Notes: generated by a model not told the origin, from the letters alone. A stretch of 64,000 nt of DNA from Methylocystis sp. L43 (GCF_015709525.1 NZ_JADNRA010000029.1:81474-145473), one strand, 5' to 3'; shown: positions 41,339 through 51,401, counted from the stretch's first letter. A program made the numbers and translations.

Positions 41339-44300
41339 GCGCGCCTTTCGCCGAACTCGTCGCCGCGACGAATTTCTCTTTTCTCCGCGGCGCGTCGCAT
41401 CCGTCAGACATGGCGCTGACGGCGCTGCTGCTCGGCCATAGCGGCATTGGCGTCGCCGACCGCAACAGCGTCGCCGGGGTCGTGCGCGCCTATGCCGCGC
41501 TCAAGGAGCTGCAGGAAAAATTGCGCGATCCGCCGGCTGGCGACGATGCGGCGCTTCTCGCTCAGATCGACGCAGAGCGCGTCCAATCCTTCAAGCTCGT
41601 CGTCGGCGTGCGGCTCGTCTTCGCCGACGAGACGCCCGACATCGTCGCCCACCCGCAAAATCGCAACGGTTGGGGAAGGCTCACGCGGCTGCTGACGACG
41701 GGGAATCTGCGCGCCAAAAAAGGCGAATGCCGGCTGTATTTCGACGATCTCGCGCAGGCCGCGCACGATCTGCTGCTGATCGTCATGCCTTCGCGCAATC
41801 TGGCGCGCCTGCCCTCGACGCTCGCGCGTCTCAATGATCTTGCGCCAGACGACGTCTGGCTCGGCGCGACCATGCCGCGGCGCGGCGACGACAGGCGGCG
41901 TCTCGCAAGACTGAAAGAGATCGCCGCGCGGACGCAGACGCCCTTGCTCGCGACGAATGACGCGCTTTACGCCGATCCCGACCAGCGCGATCTGCAAGAC
42001 GTCATGACCTGCATCCGCGAAGGCGTGACGCTCGCGCAAGCCGGACGCCGGATCGAGATCAACGCCGAGCGCCATTTGAAGACGCCGGAAGAAATGATGC
42101 GGCTCTTCGCTGACGCGCCGGAGGCGATCGAGGAGACGCAATGTTTTCTCGCGCGCGTCGATTTCTCGCTCGATCAACTGAAATATGAATATCCGGACGA
42201 GCCTGTCCCGCCGGGACGCAATCCCCAGGAATGGCTTGAGGAGCTGACCTATCGCCACGCGGCGATGCGCTATCCGCAAGGCGTGCCGGAGAAAGTCGAT
42301 AGGCTTCTGCGCGAGGAGCTGGCGCTCATCGAGACGCTCGACTATGCGCGCTATTTCCTCACCATTCACGACATCGTGCGGATCGCCGAAGACAAGGGGA
42401 TTCTCTGCCAGGGGCGCGGCTCCGCCGCCAATTCCGCCGTCTGCTATGTGCTCGGCGTCACCTGCGTCGATCCGGCGGAGAATGATCTGCTCTTCGCCAG
42501 ATTCATCTCGCAGGAGCGCAAGGAGCCGCCCGACATCGACGTCGATTTCGAGCATGAGCGGCGCGAAGAGATCATCCAGCATATTTACGGCAAATACGGC
42601 CGCGCGCGCGCCGGCCTCGTCGCGACCGTCATCAGCTACCGGCCGCGCAGCGCTATTCGCGAAGTCGGCAAGGTCTTCGGACTGACCGAGGACGTGACCG
42701 CCGCTCTCGCCAGCACGCAATGGGGCAGCTGGGGCTCCGACATTCCGCAAGCTTACATCCGCCAGACCGGGCTTGATCCCGGAAATCCCGTCATTCGCCG
42801 CGCCATTCGTTTCGCGACGCGCCTGCTCGGCTTTCCGCGCCATCTCTCGCAGCATGTCGGCGGCTTCGTTCTCGCGCGCGGGCGGCTTGACGAGCTCACG
42901 CCCATCGCCAACGCCGCGATGCCGGAGCGCACCTTCATCGAATGGGACAAGGACGACATCGACGCGCTCGGCCTGATGAAGGTCGATGTGCTGGCGCTCG
43001 GCATGCTCACCTGCATTCGAAAATGTTTCGATTATTTGCGCGCCCATGAGGGGAAAGACATGGGCCTCGCCGACGTGCCGGCCGACGACAAGGCGACCTA
43101 CGACATGCTGTGTCGAGGCGACTCCATCGGCGTCTTTCAGGTCGAGAGCCGGGCGCAGATGAACATGCTGCCGCGTCTGAAGCCGCGCGAATTCTATGAT
43201 CTCGTCATTCAGGTGGCGATCGTGCGGCCCGGACCCATTCAGGGCAATATGGTGCATCCCTATCTGCGCCGCCGTTCCGGAAGCGAGCCGGTGATCTATC
43301 CCTCGCCCGCGCCGGAGCACGGGCCGCCGGACGAATTGCGCAAGGTGCTCGAAAAGACCAAGGGCGTGCCGCTCTTTCAGGAGCAGGCGATGAAGCTCGC
43401 CATGGTCGCGGCGAAATTCTCCGATGTTGAAGCCAATCGCCTGCGCCGCGCCATGGCGACCTTCCGCAATCTTGGCACCATCCATGAATTCGAGGCGCTG
43501 ATGGTCGAACGCATGGCGGCGCGCGGCTATGATCGCGGCTTCGCGCAAAGCTGTTTCGAACAGATCAAGGGCTTCGGCTCCTATGGCTTTCCCGAAAGCC
43601 ACGCCGCGTCCTTCGCCAAGCTCGTCTACATCTCCTCCTGGATCAAATGTCACTATCCGGCGATCTTCGCCTGCGCGCTGCTCAATTCGCAGCCGATGGG
43701 CTTTTACGCGCCGGCGCAGATCGTGCGCGACGCGCGCGAACATGGCGTCGACGTGCGCGCCGTCGACGTGAATTTCAGCGAATGGGACAATACGCTGGAG
43801 CGTGCAAAGGATGGCGCATTGGCGCTGCGTCTCGGCTTCCGCCAGGCGGACGGCGTGCATGAGAATGAAGGGCGGCGCATCGTCGCAGCGCGGACGAAGC
43901 CCTATGACAGCGTCGAAGACCTTGCGCGGCGGGCGGCGCTCAACGGCGCGACGATGCGCGCGCTCGCCGACGCCGACGCCTTCCGTTCTTTGCAAAGCGA
44001 CCGTCGTGACGCGCTCTGGGCCGTGCGGCGTCTGCCCGACGCCAAACCCCTGCCGCTCTTTGCCGCCGCCGACGCGCGCGAACTCGCCAAGGAACAAGAT
44101 CCGCTGCTGCCGTCCATGTCGCTTGGCGAACATGTCGCCGCCGACTATCAGACGCTGCGGCTTTCGTTGAAAGCCCATCCCATGGCGGTGCTGCGGCCGA
44201 TTTTCGCACGCGAACGGATCATGGCCTGCGCGGAAGTTTCGGCGCTCACGGATGGCGCCTTTGCGCGCGGCGCCGGCGTCGTGCTGGTGCGGCAACGGCC

Positions 44301-44634
44301 CGGACAGGGCAACGCCATTTTCGTCACGCTCGAAGACGAAACCGGCATCCTTAATGTCGTCATCTGGGCGCGCCTTTTTGAGCGCTACCGCCGCGAGACG
44401 ATGGCGTCACGACTCATGCTGGTGGAAGGAAGGGTGCAGAAGAGCCCCGAAAATGTCGTGCATCTGATGGCGCAGCGCATTATCGACCGCAGCCAAGACC
44501 TCAATAGACTGTCAGACGCGCATCAGCCGGAAATCGTCCTGTCTCGCGCCGACGAATTCATCCATCCGCAGCATCCGCGCGGCGGCCATCCGCGCAATGT
44601 CCGCGTCCTGCCGAAATCGCGGGATTTTCACTAG
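41335..44634 (+). CDS. dnaE2: Error-prone DNA polymerase DnaE2
   Basis: 1099 residues, slightly above the usual 1030-1080. An N-terminal PHP domain (FAELVAATNFSFLRGASHPS) is followed by GRGSAANSAVCYVLGVT and the catalytic PDIDVDFEHERREE aspartates. A finger/little-finger region with LRRAMATFRNLGTIHEF and a C-terminal OB domain follow. It lacks the tau-binding extension of DnaE1, as expected. It performs translesion synthesis with ImuA/ImuB under LexA control. Confidence 0.95.
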   Translation: MSAPFAELVAATNFSFLRGASHPSDMALTALLLGHSGIGVADRNSVAGVVRAYAALKELQEKLRDPPAGDDAALLAQIDAERVQSFKLVVGVRLVFADETPDIVAHPQNRNGWGRLTRLLTTGNLRAKKGECRLYFDDLAQAAHDLLLIVMPSRNLARLPSTLARLNDLAPDDVWLGATMPRRGDDRRRLARLKEIAARTQTPLLATNDALYADPDQRDLQDVMTCIREGVTLAQAGRRIEINAERHLKTPEEMMRLFADAPEAIEETQCFLARVDFSLDQLKYEYPDEPVPPGRNPQEWLEELTYRHAAMRYPQGVPEKVDRLLREELALIETLDYARYFLTIHDIVRIAEDKGILCQGRGSAANSAVCYVLGVTCVDPAENDLLFARFISQERKEPPDIDVDFEHERREEIIQHIYGKYGRARAGLVATVISYRPRSAIREVGKVFGLTEDVTAALASTQWGSWGSDIPQAYIRQTGLDPGNPVIRRAIRFATRLLGFPRHLSQHVGGFVLARGRLDELTPIANAAMPERTFIEWDKDDIDALGLMKVDVLALGMLTCIRKCFDYLRAHEGKDMGLADVPADDKATYDMLCRGDSIGVFQVESRAQMNMLPRLKPREFYDLVIQVAIVRPGPIQGNMVHPYLRRRSGSEPVIYPSPAPEHGPPDELRKVLEKTKGVPLFQEQAMKLAMVAAKFSDVEANRLRRAMATFRNLGTIHEFEALMVERMAARGYDRGFAQSCFEQIKGFGSYGFPESHAASFAKLVYISSWIKCHYPAIFACALLNSQPMGFYAPAQIVRDAREHGVDVRAVDVNFSEWDNTLERAKDGALALRLGFRQADGVHENEGRRIVAARTKPYDSVEDLARRAALNGATMRALADADAFRSLQSDRRDALWAVRRLPDAKPLPLFAAADARELAKEQDPLLPSMSLGEHVAADYQTLRLSLKAHPMAVLRPIFARERIMACAEVSALTDGAFARGAGVVLVRQRPGQGNAIFVTLEDETGILNVVIWARLFERYRRETMASRLMLVEGRVQKSPENVVHLMAQRIIDRSQDLNRLSDAHQPEIVLSRADEFIHPQHPRGGHPRNVRVLPKSRDFH

Positions 44635-44722
44635 AGCAGGGTCCGAAAAGCTGACAGACCTTTCGAGGGGAACCCGCTCCAATATTGCGATTCCTTATCG
44701 ATCACATCATTCCATGTGATCG
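44633..44722. repeat. Intergenic repeat with two stems
   Basis: GAGCAGGGT near 44635 pairs imperfectly with AACCCGCTC at 44671-44679, and CGATCACAT (44699-44707) pairs perfectly with ATGTGATCG (44714-44722) around six bases. It resembles the scattered palindromes of alphaproteobacterial genomes. It may also end dnaE2 transcription. Confidence 0.5.
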
Positions 44723-44760
44723 GAAAGCCTCTAGGCGCGGCGAAGAGACAGTCCGCTTAA

Positions 44761-45102
44761 CTAACTGCTCTTCACTCTCTTATCAGCCGGCAGGCTCGCC
44801 AACGCCTGCTGACGCAGCTTATCGATCTCCACACGCGTCTTGCGCGCCTCGGCGCGAGCGATCTTCGCGGCGCGGCGCACGGAAAGATGCCCAAGCCAGG
44901 AAGAGATCCCGCCCGCAAGCACGCCAATCGCCATCGACGCCAGAACGACAAGGAAGATCGGCGCCTCGAAAGAAGGACCCGATCCGTCGCTCGGCGCAAA
45001 GGGATCAAGTCCGATGCGCACCGAGCCACGGTTGGCCATCGAGAAAAACAAAATGATGAGCGCCAGAGGAACGAAAATGATGACGCGCAGGATGGACTTC
45101 AT
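44761..45102 (-). CDS. LapA-domain (DUF1049) membrane protein
   Basis: 113 residues. Start chosen at MKSILRVIIFVPLALIILF. Two transmembrane segments (VIIFVPLALIILFFSMANRG and VVLASMAIGVLAGGISSWLG) are followed by a basic coiled-coil tail (KIARAEARKTRVEIDKLRQQ). Typical LapA/YciS size and layout. In E. coli LapA/LapB control LPS assembly; this gene has no LapB partner here. It is the last gene of the leftward run after ihfB. Confidence 0.85.
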   Translation of the reverse strand: MKSILRVIIFVPLALIILFFSMANRGSVRIGLDPFAPSDGSGPSFEAPIFLVVLASMAIGVLAGGISSWLGHLSVRRAAKIARAEARKTRVEIDKLRQQALASLPADKRVKSS

Positions 45103-45217
45103 AACATCTCCCTCTTGCCGGCGCCGCGCAACACGCTGGGCAGCCGCCACATATAGCCGCCGCTTCGCCGCTGCCGCGCGTCCCGAAACCCAGAGGACGC
45201 AGCCGCTTTAGATCGCC

Positions 45218-45508
45218 TCAGGCCGGATAATTCTCGTTGAGGCGCTCGCGCATCTCTTTACCGGTTTTGAAGAACGGCACGCTCTTTTGCTGCACCGACA
45301 CCTGCGCGCCGGTGCGCGGATTGCGGCCGGTGCGCGCATCGCGCTTCTTGACCGAGAAAGCGCCGAAGCCTCGCAATTCAACGCGATCGCCCCGCGCCAG
45401 CGCCGAGGTGATCTCGTCAAGAATCGTGCTGACGATTGTCTCGACGTCGCGCTGGTAAAGATGGCCATTTCGGCGCGCGATACGTTGAATAAGTTCCGAC
45501 TTTATCAT
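45218..45508 (-). CDS. ihfB: Integration host factor subunit beta
   Basis: 96 residues from the [15 protein letters not shown] start. [20 protein letters not shown] is the IHF/HU DNA-bending beta-arm with the intercalating Pro. The overall pattern fits the beta subunit ([23 protein letters not shown]). Heterodimer with IhfA (not in the window). It sits between sppA and the LapA-domain gene on the minus strand. Confidence 0.93.
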   Translation of the reverse strand: MIKSELIQRIARRNGHLYQRDVETIVSTILDEITSALARGDRVELRGFGAFSVKKRDARTGRNPRTGAQVSVQQKSVPFFKTGKEMRERLNENYPA

Positions 45509-45553
45509 GAGCCGATCCAATATGTTGGCGTCGAACACAGCGCGACGCCCGAG

Positions 45554-46525
45554 TCAGTTTGCGGCCGAATGCTGCCAAATCGCCAAAAGGCCGTCAAGCT
45601 CGCCGCTCCGTTCGAGCAGAATTGATTTTTCTAAAAAACCGGCGATCGACTGCAGTCCCGCGACCCGCGCGAGGCCGGCGGCGGCGCCGACAAGCCCAAG
45701 CCGCTCCAGGCTGGATTTCTTCTTCCACTCGCGCACAGGCATGTCTTTCGCGATTCCCTTGTTGGCGACCAGCCAATCGATGGCCTCGCGCTGGCCGCCG
45801 ATAAGATCGACAAGCTTCAGCGGCACGCCCTGGCGCGCGGTGAAGACACGGCCGTCAGAGACCTTCGCCAGCTCCGCGTCGTCAAGCTTGCGCCGCTCCT
45901 GAACCAGCGCCTTGAACCAGGCGAAGGAGTCGGCGACAAGACTGGCGACCGCCTCGCGCGCTTCCGGGCTCGTCGGTTCGAGCCCGTTGGGCGCGGCCTT
46001 GAGCGGCGACGATTTTATCGTCTCGACCTCGACGCCCCAATTATTGAGCAGCTTCGAGACGTTAGGATATTGGAACAGCACGCCGATCGAGCCGACGAGC
46101 GAATTGCCGCGCGCCACGATCGTATCGGCGGCGAGCGCGGCGATATAGGCGCCGGACGCGGCCACCGTTCCGACAACGGCGACGACGGGCTTCTTCTCGG
46201 CGACGCGCCGAAGCTCCTCATAGAGCCGTTCCGAGCCTGTCGTCGTGCCGCCAGGACTCTCAATCTCCAGCAGCAGAGCCTTCGTTTGGCTCGACTCCCC
46301 GATCTTCTTGATCATATCGATCGTATCGTCGTCGCCGGTGATGACGCCCTGCAGTTCGAGGCGGGCGATATGCGGCGTGAGCTTATCGGCGGAATCGGCG
46401 CCGCCGAGCCGCACCACGGCGACGAGGCCCGCGACGCCTAAGGCGATCAGGGCGGCGAGACGCCACCAGCCGAGCTTGCGGCGAAGCCTGCGGCGATCAA
46501 CGAAATAGTCGGTGGGAGGTGACAT
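45554..46525 (-). CDS. sppA: Signal peptide peptidase SppA (short, SohB-like form)
   Basis: 323 residues from the MSPPTDYF start. One N-terminal TM (WWRLAALIALGVAGLVAVV) anchors it. The peptidase S49 core has ALLLEIESPGGTTTGSERLY and the nucleophile Ser in GTVAASGAYIAALAADTIV, with the general-base Lys likely in the VETIKSSPLKAA region. Half the length of E. coli SppA (618), so it is the single-domain tetrameric or octameric form. Degrades cleaved signal peptides in the membrane. ihfB follows 45 bases later. Confidence 0.9.
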   Translation of the reverse strand: MSPPTDYFVDRRRLRRKLGWWRLAALIALGVAGLVAVVRLGGADSADKLTPHIARLELQGVITGDDDTIDMIKKIGESSQTKALLLEIESPGGTTTGSERLYEELRRVAEKKPVVAVVGTVAASGAYIAALAADTIVARGNSLVGSIGVLFQYPNVSKLLNNWGVEVETIKSSPLKAAPNGLEPTSPEAREAVASLVADSFAWFKALVQERRKLDDAELAKVSDGRVFTARQGVPLKLVDLIGGQREAIDWLVANKGIAKDMPVREWKKKSSLERLGLVGAAAGLARVAGLQSIAGFLEKSILLERSGELDGLLAIWQHSAAN

Positions 46526-46621
46526 CCAAGGGTCCCGAAGGCTGGCGCGGCGCACGAAGCGTCGCCGCGCAGGAAACGTAATGCCGAGATCGGCGATTTG
46601 GAAGACGCTCCGCCGGCGCGC

Positions 46622-46939
46622 TTACCGTCGCGTCGCCTCCATCGCCCAGGCGAGATAATCTTTGTCCGCCTCGGCGACGTCGATGCGCAGAATTTCCGGC
46701 GTCTCATAGCTATGCAGACGGCGGACCAGTTCGGCAAGCGCGGCATAGTCGTCGCCGCGCGCTTTCATGTGCAACAAAAACTCAGGCTCTTCGCGCATTT
46801 CGTCCTTCCAGACGTAATGGCTGCGAATGGGATGTATCTGAACGCAGGCGGCGAGCTTTGCGGAGAGCGCCGCGTGGGCAAGCGCGCGCGCCTTTTCCTC
46901 GTCGTCGATCGTCGTGACGAGGATCGCAAGCGCGCTCAC
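46622..46939 (-). CDS. cutA: Divalent-cation tolerance protein CutA
   Basis: 105 residues, the usual length. ILVTTIDDEEKARALAHAAL and LAACVQIHPIRSHYVWKDEM carry the CutA signature; EEPEFLLHMKARGDDYAALA and RRLHSYETPEILRIDVAEAD are also typical. Trimeric ferredoxin-like fold; linked to copper tolerance but with no clear enzymatic role. It starts 7 bases after the protease stop, so it is probably co-transcribed. Confidence 0.93.
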   Translation of the reverse strand: MSALAILVTTIDDEEKARALAHAALSAKLAACVQIHPIRSHYVWKDEMREEPEFLLHMKARGDDYAALAELVRRLHSYETPEILRIDVAEADKDYLAWAMEATRR

Positions 46940-46946
46940 GCCGATC

Positions 46947-48437
46947 CTAGCCGCCGATGACGGTCGTGAACACCTGCCCGCCGCGCGCCAGGGTGATCTT
47001 CCAATAGTAGGCGCGCCCTGCCGTTACGCTCTCCAGATCGCGCGTCGTCCCGATCTTTTGATCATTGACGGCGAGAATTATGTCGCCGCGCTGCAGATTG
47101 AGCTGCTGCGCGTAGGAGCCGTCATCGACTTCGGACACGACGACGCCATTGGTCGTTCCCTGCACCGACATCTCTTCGATGACCGCGGGAGAAATATTCA
47201 TCACCGTCGCGCCGGCGAAGGGCGAGGCGCCTTTTATCCTTATCGCGTCGCGCGGCGGCGTTTCCGGCGCCGGCGCGAGGCGAATTTGCGCGACAATCTT
47301 TTTGCCGCCGCGCAACACGCCGAGCGTCGCCTGCCCGCCAAGCGGCTTGGTTGCGAGCCGATAGCCGACCGCCTCCGGGTCATCGGCCGTCTGGCCGTCG
47401 ACCGAGATGACGACGTCGCCGCGCTTTAGACCGGCTTCAGCCGACGGCCCGTTCGGATCGACGTCGGCCAGCAGAGCGCCGGTGGGACGATCGAGTCCGA
47501 GGCCGTCGGCGATCTCCTGCGAGAGCGCTTGCAGCGTCGCGCCCATCCAGGCCCGCCGCACCTGCTTGCCGCCGCCCTTCGCGGCGGCGATCACGTTCTT
47601 GACCATGTTGACGGGAATGGCGAAGCCGATGCCGACCGATCCGCCGGATTTCGAGAAGATCGCGGAATTGATGCCGACGACGCGCCCGTTCATGTCGACC
47701 AGCGGTCCGCCCGAATTGCCGGGATTGATCGCCGCGTCCGTCTGAATGAAAAAGCCATAGTCGCTGATGCCGACATGGGTGCGCGCCAGCGCCGAAATAA
47801 TGCCTTGCGTCACCGTTTGACCGACGCCGAAGGGATTGCCGATCGCGAGCGTCAAATCGCCGACTTCGAGCGCATCCGAGTCGCCAAGCTCCATGGTCGG
47901 AAAATTGGCGCCGTCGACCAGCTTCAACACCGCGAGATCGGTGCGCGGATCGCGCAACAAAATCTTGGCGGCTAATTCGCGCTTGTCGGCGAGCGCCACC
48001 TTCACGTCGGTCATGCCCTCGATCACATGGTTATTGGTGACGACAAGGCCGCTTTGATCGACGATCACGCCCGAGCCCAGCGACTGCGCCATGTTGCGCC
48101 CGGGCATGCCGCCGCCCTCGCCGAAAAAGCGGCGAAAGATCGGGTCATCGAATAGCGGATTGGCGGGCATGCGCTCGACCCGCGACGCGAAGACGTTGAC
48201 GACGGCCGGCTGCGCCTTTTTGACGACCGGCGCGAAGGAATTCATCAGCTCGCCGCGGCTTGTCGGCACGGCGCGCTCGGGCGCCGGCGGCGTAAAGCTC
48301 TCGACGCGGCCAGGCGATCTCGGCGGAGGGTTCTGGGCCGTTCCAGACGAAACTTCGGCGCGCGCGAAAGCGAAGGACGCCGCGAGGGCGCAGGCGAGCG
48401 CCGCAGCCGTAAAAATGTGACGCGCCGAAATCTTCAT
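46947..48437 (-). CDS. DegP/Do-family periplasmic serine protease
   Basis: 496 residues from MKISARHIF, with a signal peptide (core AAALACALAASFAFA). The trypsin-like triad is complete: His in VVTNNHVIEGM, Asp in DPRTDLAVLKL, Ser in NPGNSGGPLVD. Two PDZ domains follow (LSQEIADGLGLDRPTGALLA and GASPFAGATVMNISPAVIEE). It removes damaged envelope proteins. An in-frame start further upstream lacks signal-peptide logic. Lies just downstream of rplQ on the same strand, 264 bases away. Confidence 0.92.
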   Translation of the reverse strand: MKISARHIFTAAALACALAASFAFARAEVSSGTAQNPPPRSPGRVESFTPPAPERAVPTSRGELMNSFAPVVKKAQPAVVNVFASRVERMPANPLFDDPIFRRFFGEGGGMPGRNMAQSLGSGVIVDQSGLVVTNNHVIEGMTDVKVALADKRELAAKILLRDPRTDLAVLKLVDGANFPTMELGDSDALEVGDLTLAIGNPFGVGQTVTQGIISALARTHVGISDYGFFIQTDAAINPGNSGGPLVDMNGRVVGINSAIFSKSGGSVGIGFAIPVNMVKNVIAAAKGGGKQVRRAWMGATLQALSQEIADGLGLDRPTGALLADVDPNGPSAEAGLKRGDVVISVDGQTADDPEAVGYRLATKPLGGQATLGVLRGGKKIVAQIRLAPAPETPPRDAIRIKGASPFAGATVMNISPAVIEEMSVQGTTNGVVVSEVDDGSYAQQLNLQRGDIILAVNDQKIGTTRDLESVTAGRAYYWKITLARGGQVFTTVIGG

Positions 48438-48621
48438 GAAGCGCTCCGTAGCTCGTTTTTGCCGGCGCATTTATAGACGCAAAGACGCGAGACGATAAGA
48501 ATGCGCTGCGATGATGGTTCAGTGCGGAGAAGCGCCGACGAGCGCCAGCCGGAAGCGCAATCGTCGATCATGCGACTTCCGCGCGAGGTTCTCCGACGCT
48601 TCCTTGCTCTTAAAACGCTTT

Positions 48622-48655
48622 CGGCGCCGCATCCCGATACCGGGATACGACGCCG
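48622..48655 (-). terminator. Possible terminator hairpin after rplQ
   Basis: ATCCCG (48631-48636) pairs with CGGGAT (48641-48646) around ATAC, and CGGCG with CGCCG outside it. On the minus strand the stem is followed about 10 bases later by GTTTTAAG, a weak T-run. Placed between rplQ and the protease gene; could end the ribosomal transcript. Confidence 0.4.
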
Positions 48656-48701
48656 CGTTTGCTGATCAGCATGCCGGTCGAAGCGATCGCCCTTGAGCCG
48701 C

Positions 48702-49115
48702 TTACGCGGCCGTCTCTGCTTCGCGAACCGGTCCGGAGTCCTGACCCCTGGCGTTCACGTCGCGATCGACGAATTCAATGACCGCGAGCGGCGCATTGTC
48801 GCCATAGCGGAAGCCCGCCTTCAGCACGCGCGTATAGCCGCCGTTGCGATCCTTGTAGCGAGGCCCGAGCACGTCGAAGAGCTTGCCGACAAGCTTGACG
48901 TCCTTGATCTTGGCGATCGCCTGCCGGCGCGCATGGAGGTCGCCGCGCTTGCCCAGCGTCACGAGCTTTTCGACGACCGGACGCAGATCCTTCGCCTTCG
49001 GCAGCGTCGTGACAATCTGCTCATGCTTGATGAGCGCCTGCGCCATATTGGCGAACATCGCCTTGCGGTGCTCATGCGTGCGCCCGAAGCGGCGCTTCTT
49101 GTGACCGTGATACAT
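48702..49115 (-). CDS. rplQ: 50S ribosomal protein L17
   Basis: 137 residues. [20 protein letters not shown] is the conserved N-terminus, with [20 protein letters not shown] in the second half. The C-terminus extends about ten residues beyond the E. coli form. Last gene of the alpha operon, 118 bases after rpoA. Confidence 0.97.
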   Translation of the reverse strand: MYHGHKKRRFGRTHEHRKAMFANMAQALIKHEQIVTTLPKAKDLRPVVEKLVTLGKRGDLHARRQAIAKIKDVKLVGKLFDVLGPRYKDRNGGYTRVLKAGFRYGDNAPLAVIEFVDRDVNARGQDSGPVREAETAA

Positions 49116-49189
49116 GCGGCTCTCCGTTGATTATGCGGCCGCCGTGCCAAGGAACGGCCGTCGATTATGGGCAGTCGGCGTTAGGCGGT

Positions 49190-49237
49190 CGGCAGTCGAA
49201 ATCCGACTGCCGAAGCCCGACTGACGATTGCCGTCAG
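49190..49237 (-). promoter_or_regulatory. Two hairpins in the rpoA-rplQ gap
   Basis: CGGCAGTCG (49190-49198) pairs with CGACTGCCG (49204-49212); CTGACG (49221-49226) pairs with CGTCAG (49232-49237), ending on the rpoA stop. Neither has a T-run, so they may protect the rpoA 3' end or tune rplQ expression. Confidence 0.4.
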
Positions 49238-50253
49238 TAATGCTCCTCGAATCTCTTCGCGAGATCGTCGATGTTCTCCGGCGGCCAGCCAGGCACTTCC
49301 ATGCCCAAATGCAGACCCATCTGCGCCAGCACCTCCTTGATCTCGTTCAAGGACTTGCGGCCAAAATTCGGCGTGCGCAGCATCTCGGCTTCCGACTTCT
49401 GAATGAGGTCGCCGATGTAGACGATGTTGTCGTTCTTCAGGCAGTTCGCCGACCGCACCGAAAGCTCCAACTCGTCCACCTTCTTCAGCAGCGCGGGATT
49501 GAAGGCGAGCTGCGGAATGGACGGCGCAGCCTCCTCGCGGCGCGGCTCTTCGAAATTGACGAAGACGTTGAGCTGGTCCTGCAGAATGCGCGCCGAATAG
49601 GCGATCGCGTCTTCCGGGCTCATCGCGCCATTCGTCTCGACCGTCAGCGTCAGCTTGTCATAGTCGAGAACCTGTCCCTCGCGGGTGTTTTCGACGCGAT
49701 AGCTGACCTTTTTAACCGGCGAATAGAGGCTGTCGATCGGAATGAGGCCGATCGGGGCGTCTTCGGCGCGGTTGCGGTCGGCGGGCGCATAGCCCTTGCC
49801 GTTGGCGACGGTGAACTCGATGCGGATCTCGGCGCCTTCGTCGAGCGTGCAGATGACGAGTTCAGGGTTGAGGACCTGCACGTCGCCCGTCGTCTGGATG
49901 TCGCCCGCGGTGACGGCCCCCGGTCCCGTCTTCTTGAGCGTCAGGCGCTTCATGCCGTCGCCCTGGTATTTGATGGCGATGTCCTTGATGTTGAGGACGA
50001 TGTCGGTCACGTCCTCGCGCACGCCGGGGATCGACGAGAACTCGTGCAGCACCCCATCGATGTGAATCGACGTGATCGCCGCGCCCTGCAAGGACGACAG
50101 CAGAATGCGGCGCAGGGCGTTGCCAAGCGTCACGCCGAAGCCGCGCTCCAGCGGCTCGGCCACGGCGGTCGCGACGCGCTTGGGATCGTCTCCGGCGGCG
50201 ACTTCGAGCTTGTTCGGCTTGATGAGTTCCTGCCAGTTCTTCTGGATGCTCAC
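49234..50253 (-). CDS. rpoA: RNA polymerase subunit alpha
   Basis: 339 residues. N-terminal assembly domain with [20 protein letters not shown] and [15 protein letters not shown]; linker about residues 235-260; C-terminal domain with [20 protein letters not shown] (the UP-element/CRP-contact region) and [20 protein letters not shown]. Normal alphaproteobacterial length. Follows rpsK by 79 bases in the alpha operon. Confidence 0.98.
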   Translation of the reverse strand: MSIQKNWQELIKPNKLEVAAGDDPKRVATAVAEPLERGFGVTLGNALRRILLSSLQGAAITSIHIDGVLHEFSSIPGVREDVTDIVLNIKDIAIKYQGDGMKRLTLKKTGPGAVTAGDIQTTGDVQVLNPELVICTLDEGAEIRIEFTVANGKGYAPADRNRAEDAPIGLIPIDSLYSPVKKVSYRVENTREGQVLDYDKLTLTVETNGAMSPEDAIAYSARILQDQLNVFVNFEEPRREEAAPSIPQLAFNPALLKKVDELELSVRSANCLKNDNIVYIGDLIQKSEAEMLRTPNFGRKSLNEIKEVLAQMGLHLGMEVPGWPPENIDDLAKRFEEHY

Positions 50254-50332
50254 TTGGAGGCCTTTCCTTGAAGCTCCTGAGTGCGGCGCTGGGCATGCGC
50301 CGCGCCGCGCGAAATCAAATCAGACAATGAAC

Positions 50333-50722
50333 TCAGACGCGGCGGCGCTTGCGCGGCCGGCAGCCGTTGTGGGGAATGGGCGTCACATCGCGGATCGAAG
50401 TGACGGTGAAGCCCGCCGCTTGCAGCGCGCGCAGCGCCGACTCACGGCCGGAGCCCGGACCTGAGACCTCGACTTCAAGGGTGCGCACGCCATGCTCGCC
50501 GGCCTTGCGGGCGGCGTCTTCGGCGGCCATCTGGGCGGCATAGGGCGTCGATTTGCGCGAGCCCTTGAATCCCATCGATCCGGCGGACGACCACGACACA
50601 GTGTTGCCTTGCGCGTCGGTGATGGTGATCATGGTGTTGTTGAACGTCGAATTCACATGCGCGACGCCGGAAACGATGTTCTTGCGCTCGCGGCGGCGAA
50701 CGCGCGTTGTGTCCTTAGCCAT
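50333..50722 (-). CDS. rpsK: 30S ribosomal protein S11
   Basis: 129 residues. [19 protein letters not shown] and the C-terminal [20 protein letters not shown] are universal S11 motifs. Reads leftward between rpsM and rpoA. A palindromic repeat sits in the 103-base gap before it. Confidence 0.98.
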   Translation of the reverse strand: MAKDTTRVRRRERKNIVSGVAHVNSTFNNTMITITDAQGNTVSWSSAGSMGFKGSRKSTPYAAQMAAEDAARKAGEHGVRTLEVEVSGPGSGRESALRALQAAGFTVTSIRDVTPIPHNGCRPRKRRRV

Positions 50723-50780
50723 TTTTTCTTGCGTCCTTCAAACGCGCCCGTAGTTCCAGGCGCTAGGGATTTCGGGTGTC

Positions 50781-50803
50781 ATGGCCGGGCGTGTCCCGGC
50801 CAT
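50781..50803. repeat. Short palindromic repeat between rpsM and rpsK
   Basis: ATGGCCGGG (50781-50789) and CCCGGCCAT (50795-50803) form a perfect 9-base stem with a five-base loop. This ATGGCCGGG...CCCGGCCAT unit is a common intergenic repeat in Hyphomicrobiales. Its presence inside a ribosomal operon is unusual. Confidence 0.65.
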
Positions 50804-50825
50804 CCATAATCGTCCTGACGGCCGA

Positions 50826-51194
50826 TTACTTCTTTTTGCCGGCGATCGGCTTGGCCTTGCCCTTGCGGGTGCGGGCGTTGGTGTGCGTGCGCTGGCCCCG
50901 TACGGGGAGCTGGCGGCGATGGCGCAGGCCGCGATAGCAGCCGAGATCCATCAAACGCTTGATGTTGATCGCGACCTCGCGGCGCAGATCGCCTTCGACC
51001 ATGTAGTCGCGGTCGATGGTTTCACGAATTTGCAAAACTTCCGCGTCGGTGAGCTGCGCTACGCGGCGCTCTGCCGGAATGCTCACCTTCTCGCAGATTT
51101 CCTCTGCCTTCTTGGCGCCAATGCCGTGGATATACTGGAGCGCGATGACGACGCGCTTGTTGGTCGGGATATTGACGCCTGCAATACGGGCCAC
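50826..51194 (-). CDS. rpsM: 30S ribosomal protein S13
   Basis: 122 residues. [20 protein letters not shown] and [16 protein letters not shown] at the N-terminus, [20 protein letters not shown] at the C-terminus. Begins the alpha-type part after adk; rpmJ, often found here in other bacteria, is absent. Confidence 0.98.
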   Translation of the reverse strand: MARIAGVNIPTNKRVVIALQYIHGIGAKKAEEICEKVSIPAERRVAQLTDAEVLQIRETIDRDYMVEGDLRREVAINIKRLMDLGCYRGLRHRRQLPVRGQRTHTNARTRKGKAKPIAGKKK

Positions 51195-51267
51195 TGTGTC
51201 TCTCCATGTGAGAAGGAGCCTTAAGCTCCGGGATGACGCCCGCGTCCGGTGGAGCCCGGCCCATGCG

Positions 51268-51284
51268 GACGGTTGTGAACCGTC
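51268..51284. promoter_or_regulatory. Perfect hairpin in the adk-rpsM gap
   Basis: GACGGTT (51268-51274) and AACCGTC (51278-51284) pair around three bases. It lies in the 207-base gap between adk and rpsM, together with GGAGC-CTTAA-GCTCC at 51215-51229 close to the rpsM start. Possibly an rpsM leader element or partial terminator after adk. Confidence 0.4.
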
Positions 51285-51401
51285 TTCATACGAAAACAGG
51301 CCCCGCCCCCCAATCCGGGAGCCGGAGCCGACTGTCCAACAACGTGAAGACCGCCTATTTAGGGGCCAACGGGCTGAGGGTCAAGCGATTCCGCGAAAAA
51401 T

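Noticed and set aside
48511..48696. Short plus-strand frame in the rplQ-protease gap
   Set aside because: No ribosome site, no family motif, and it runs over the likely terminator hairpin.
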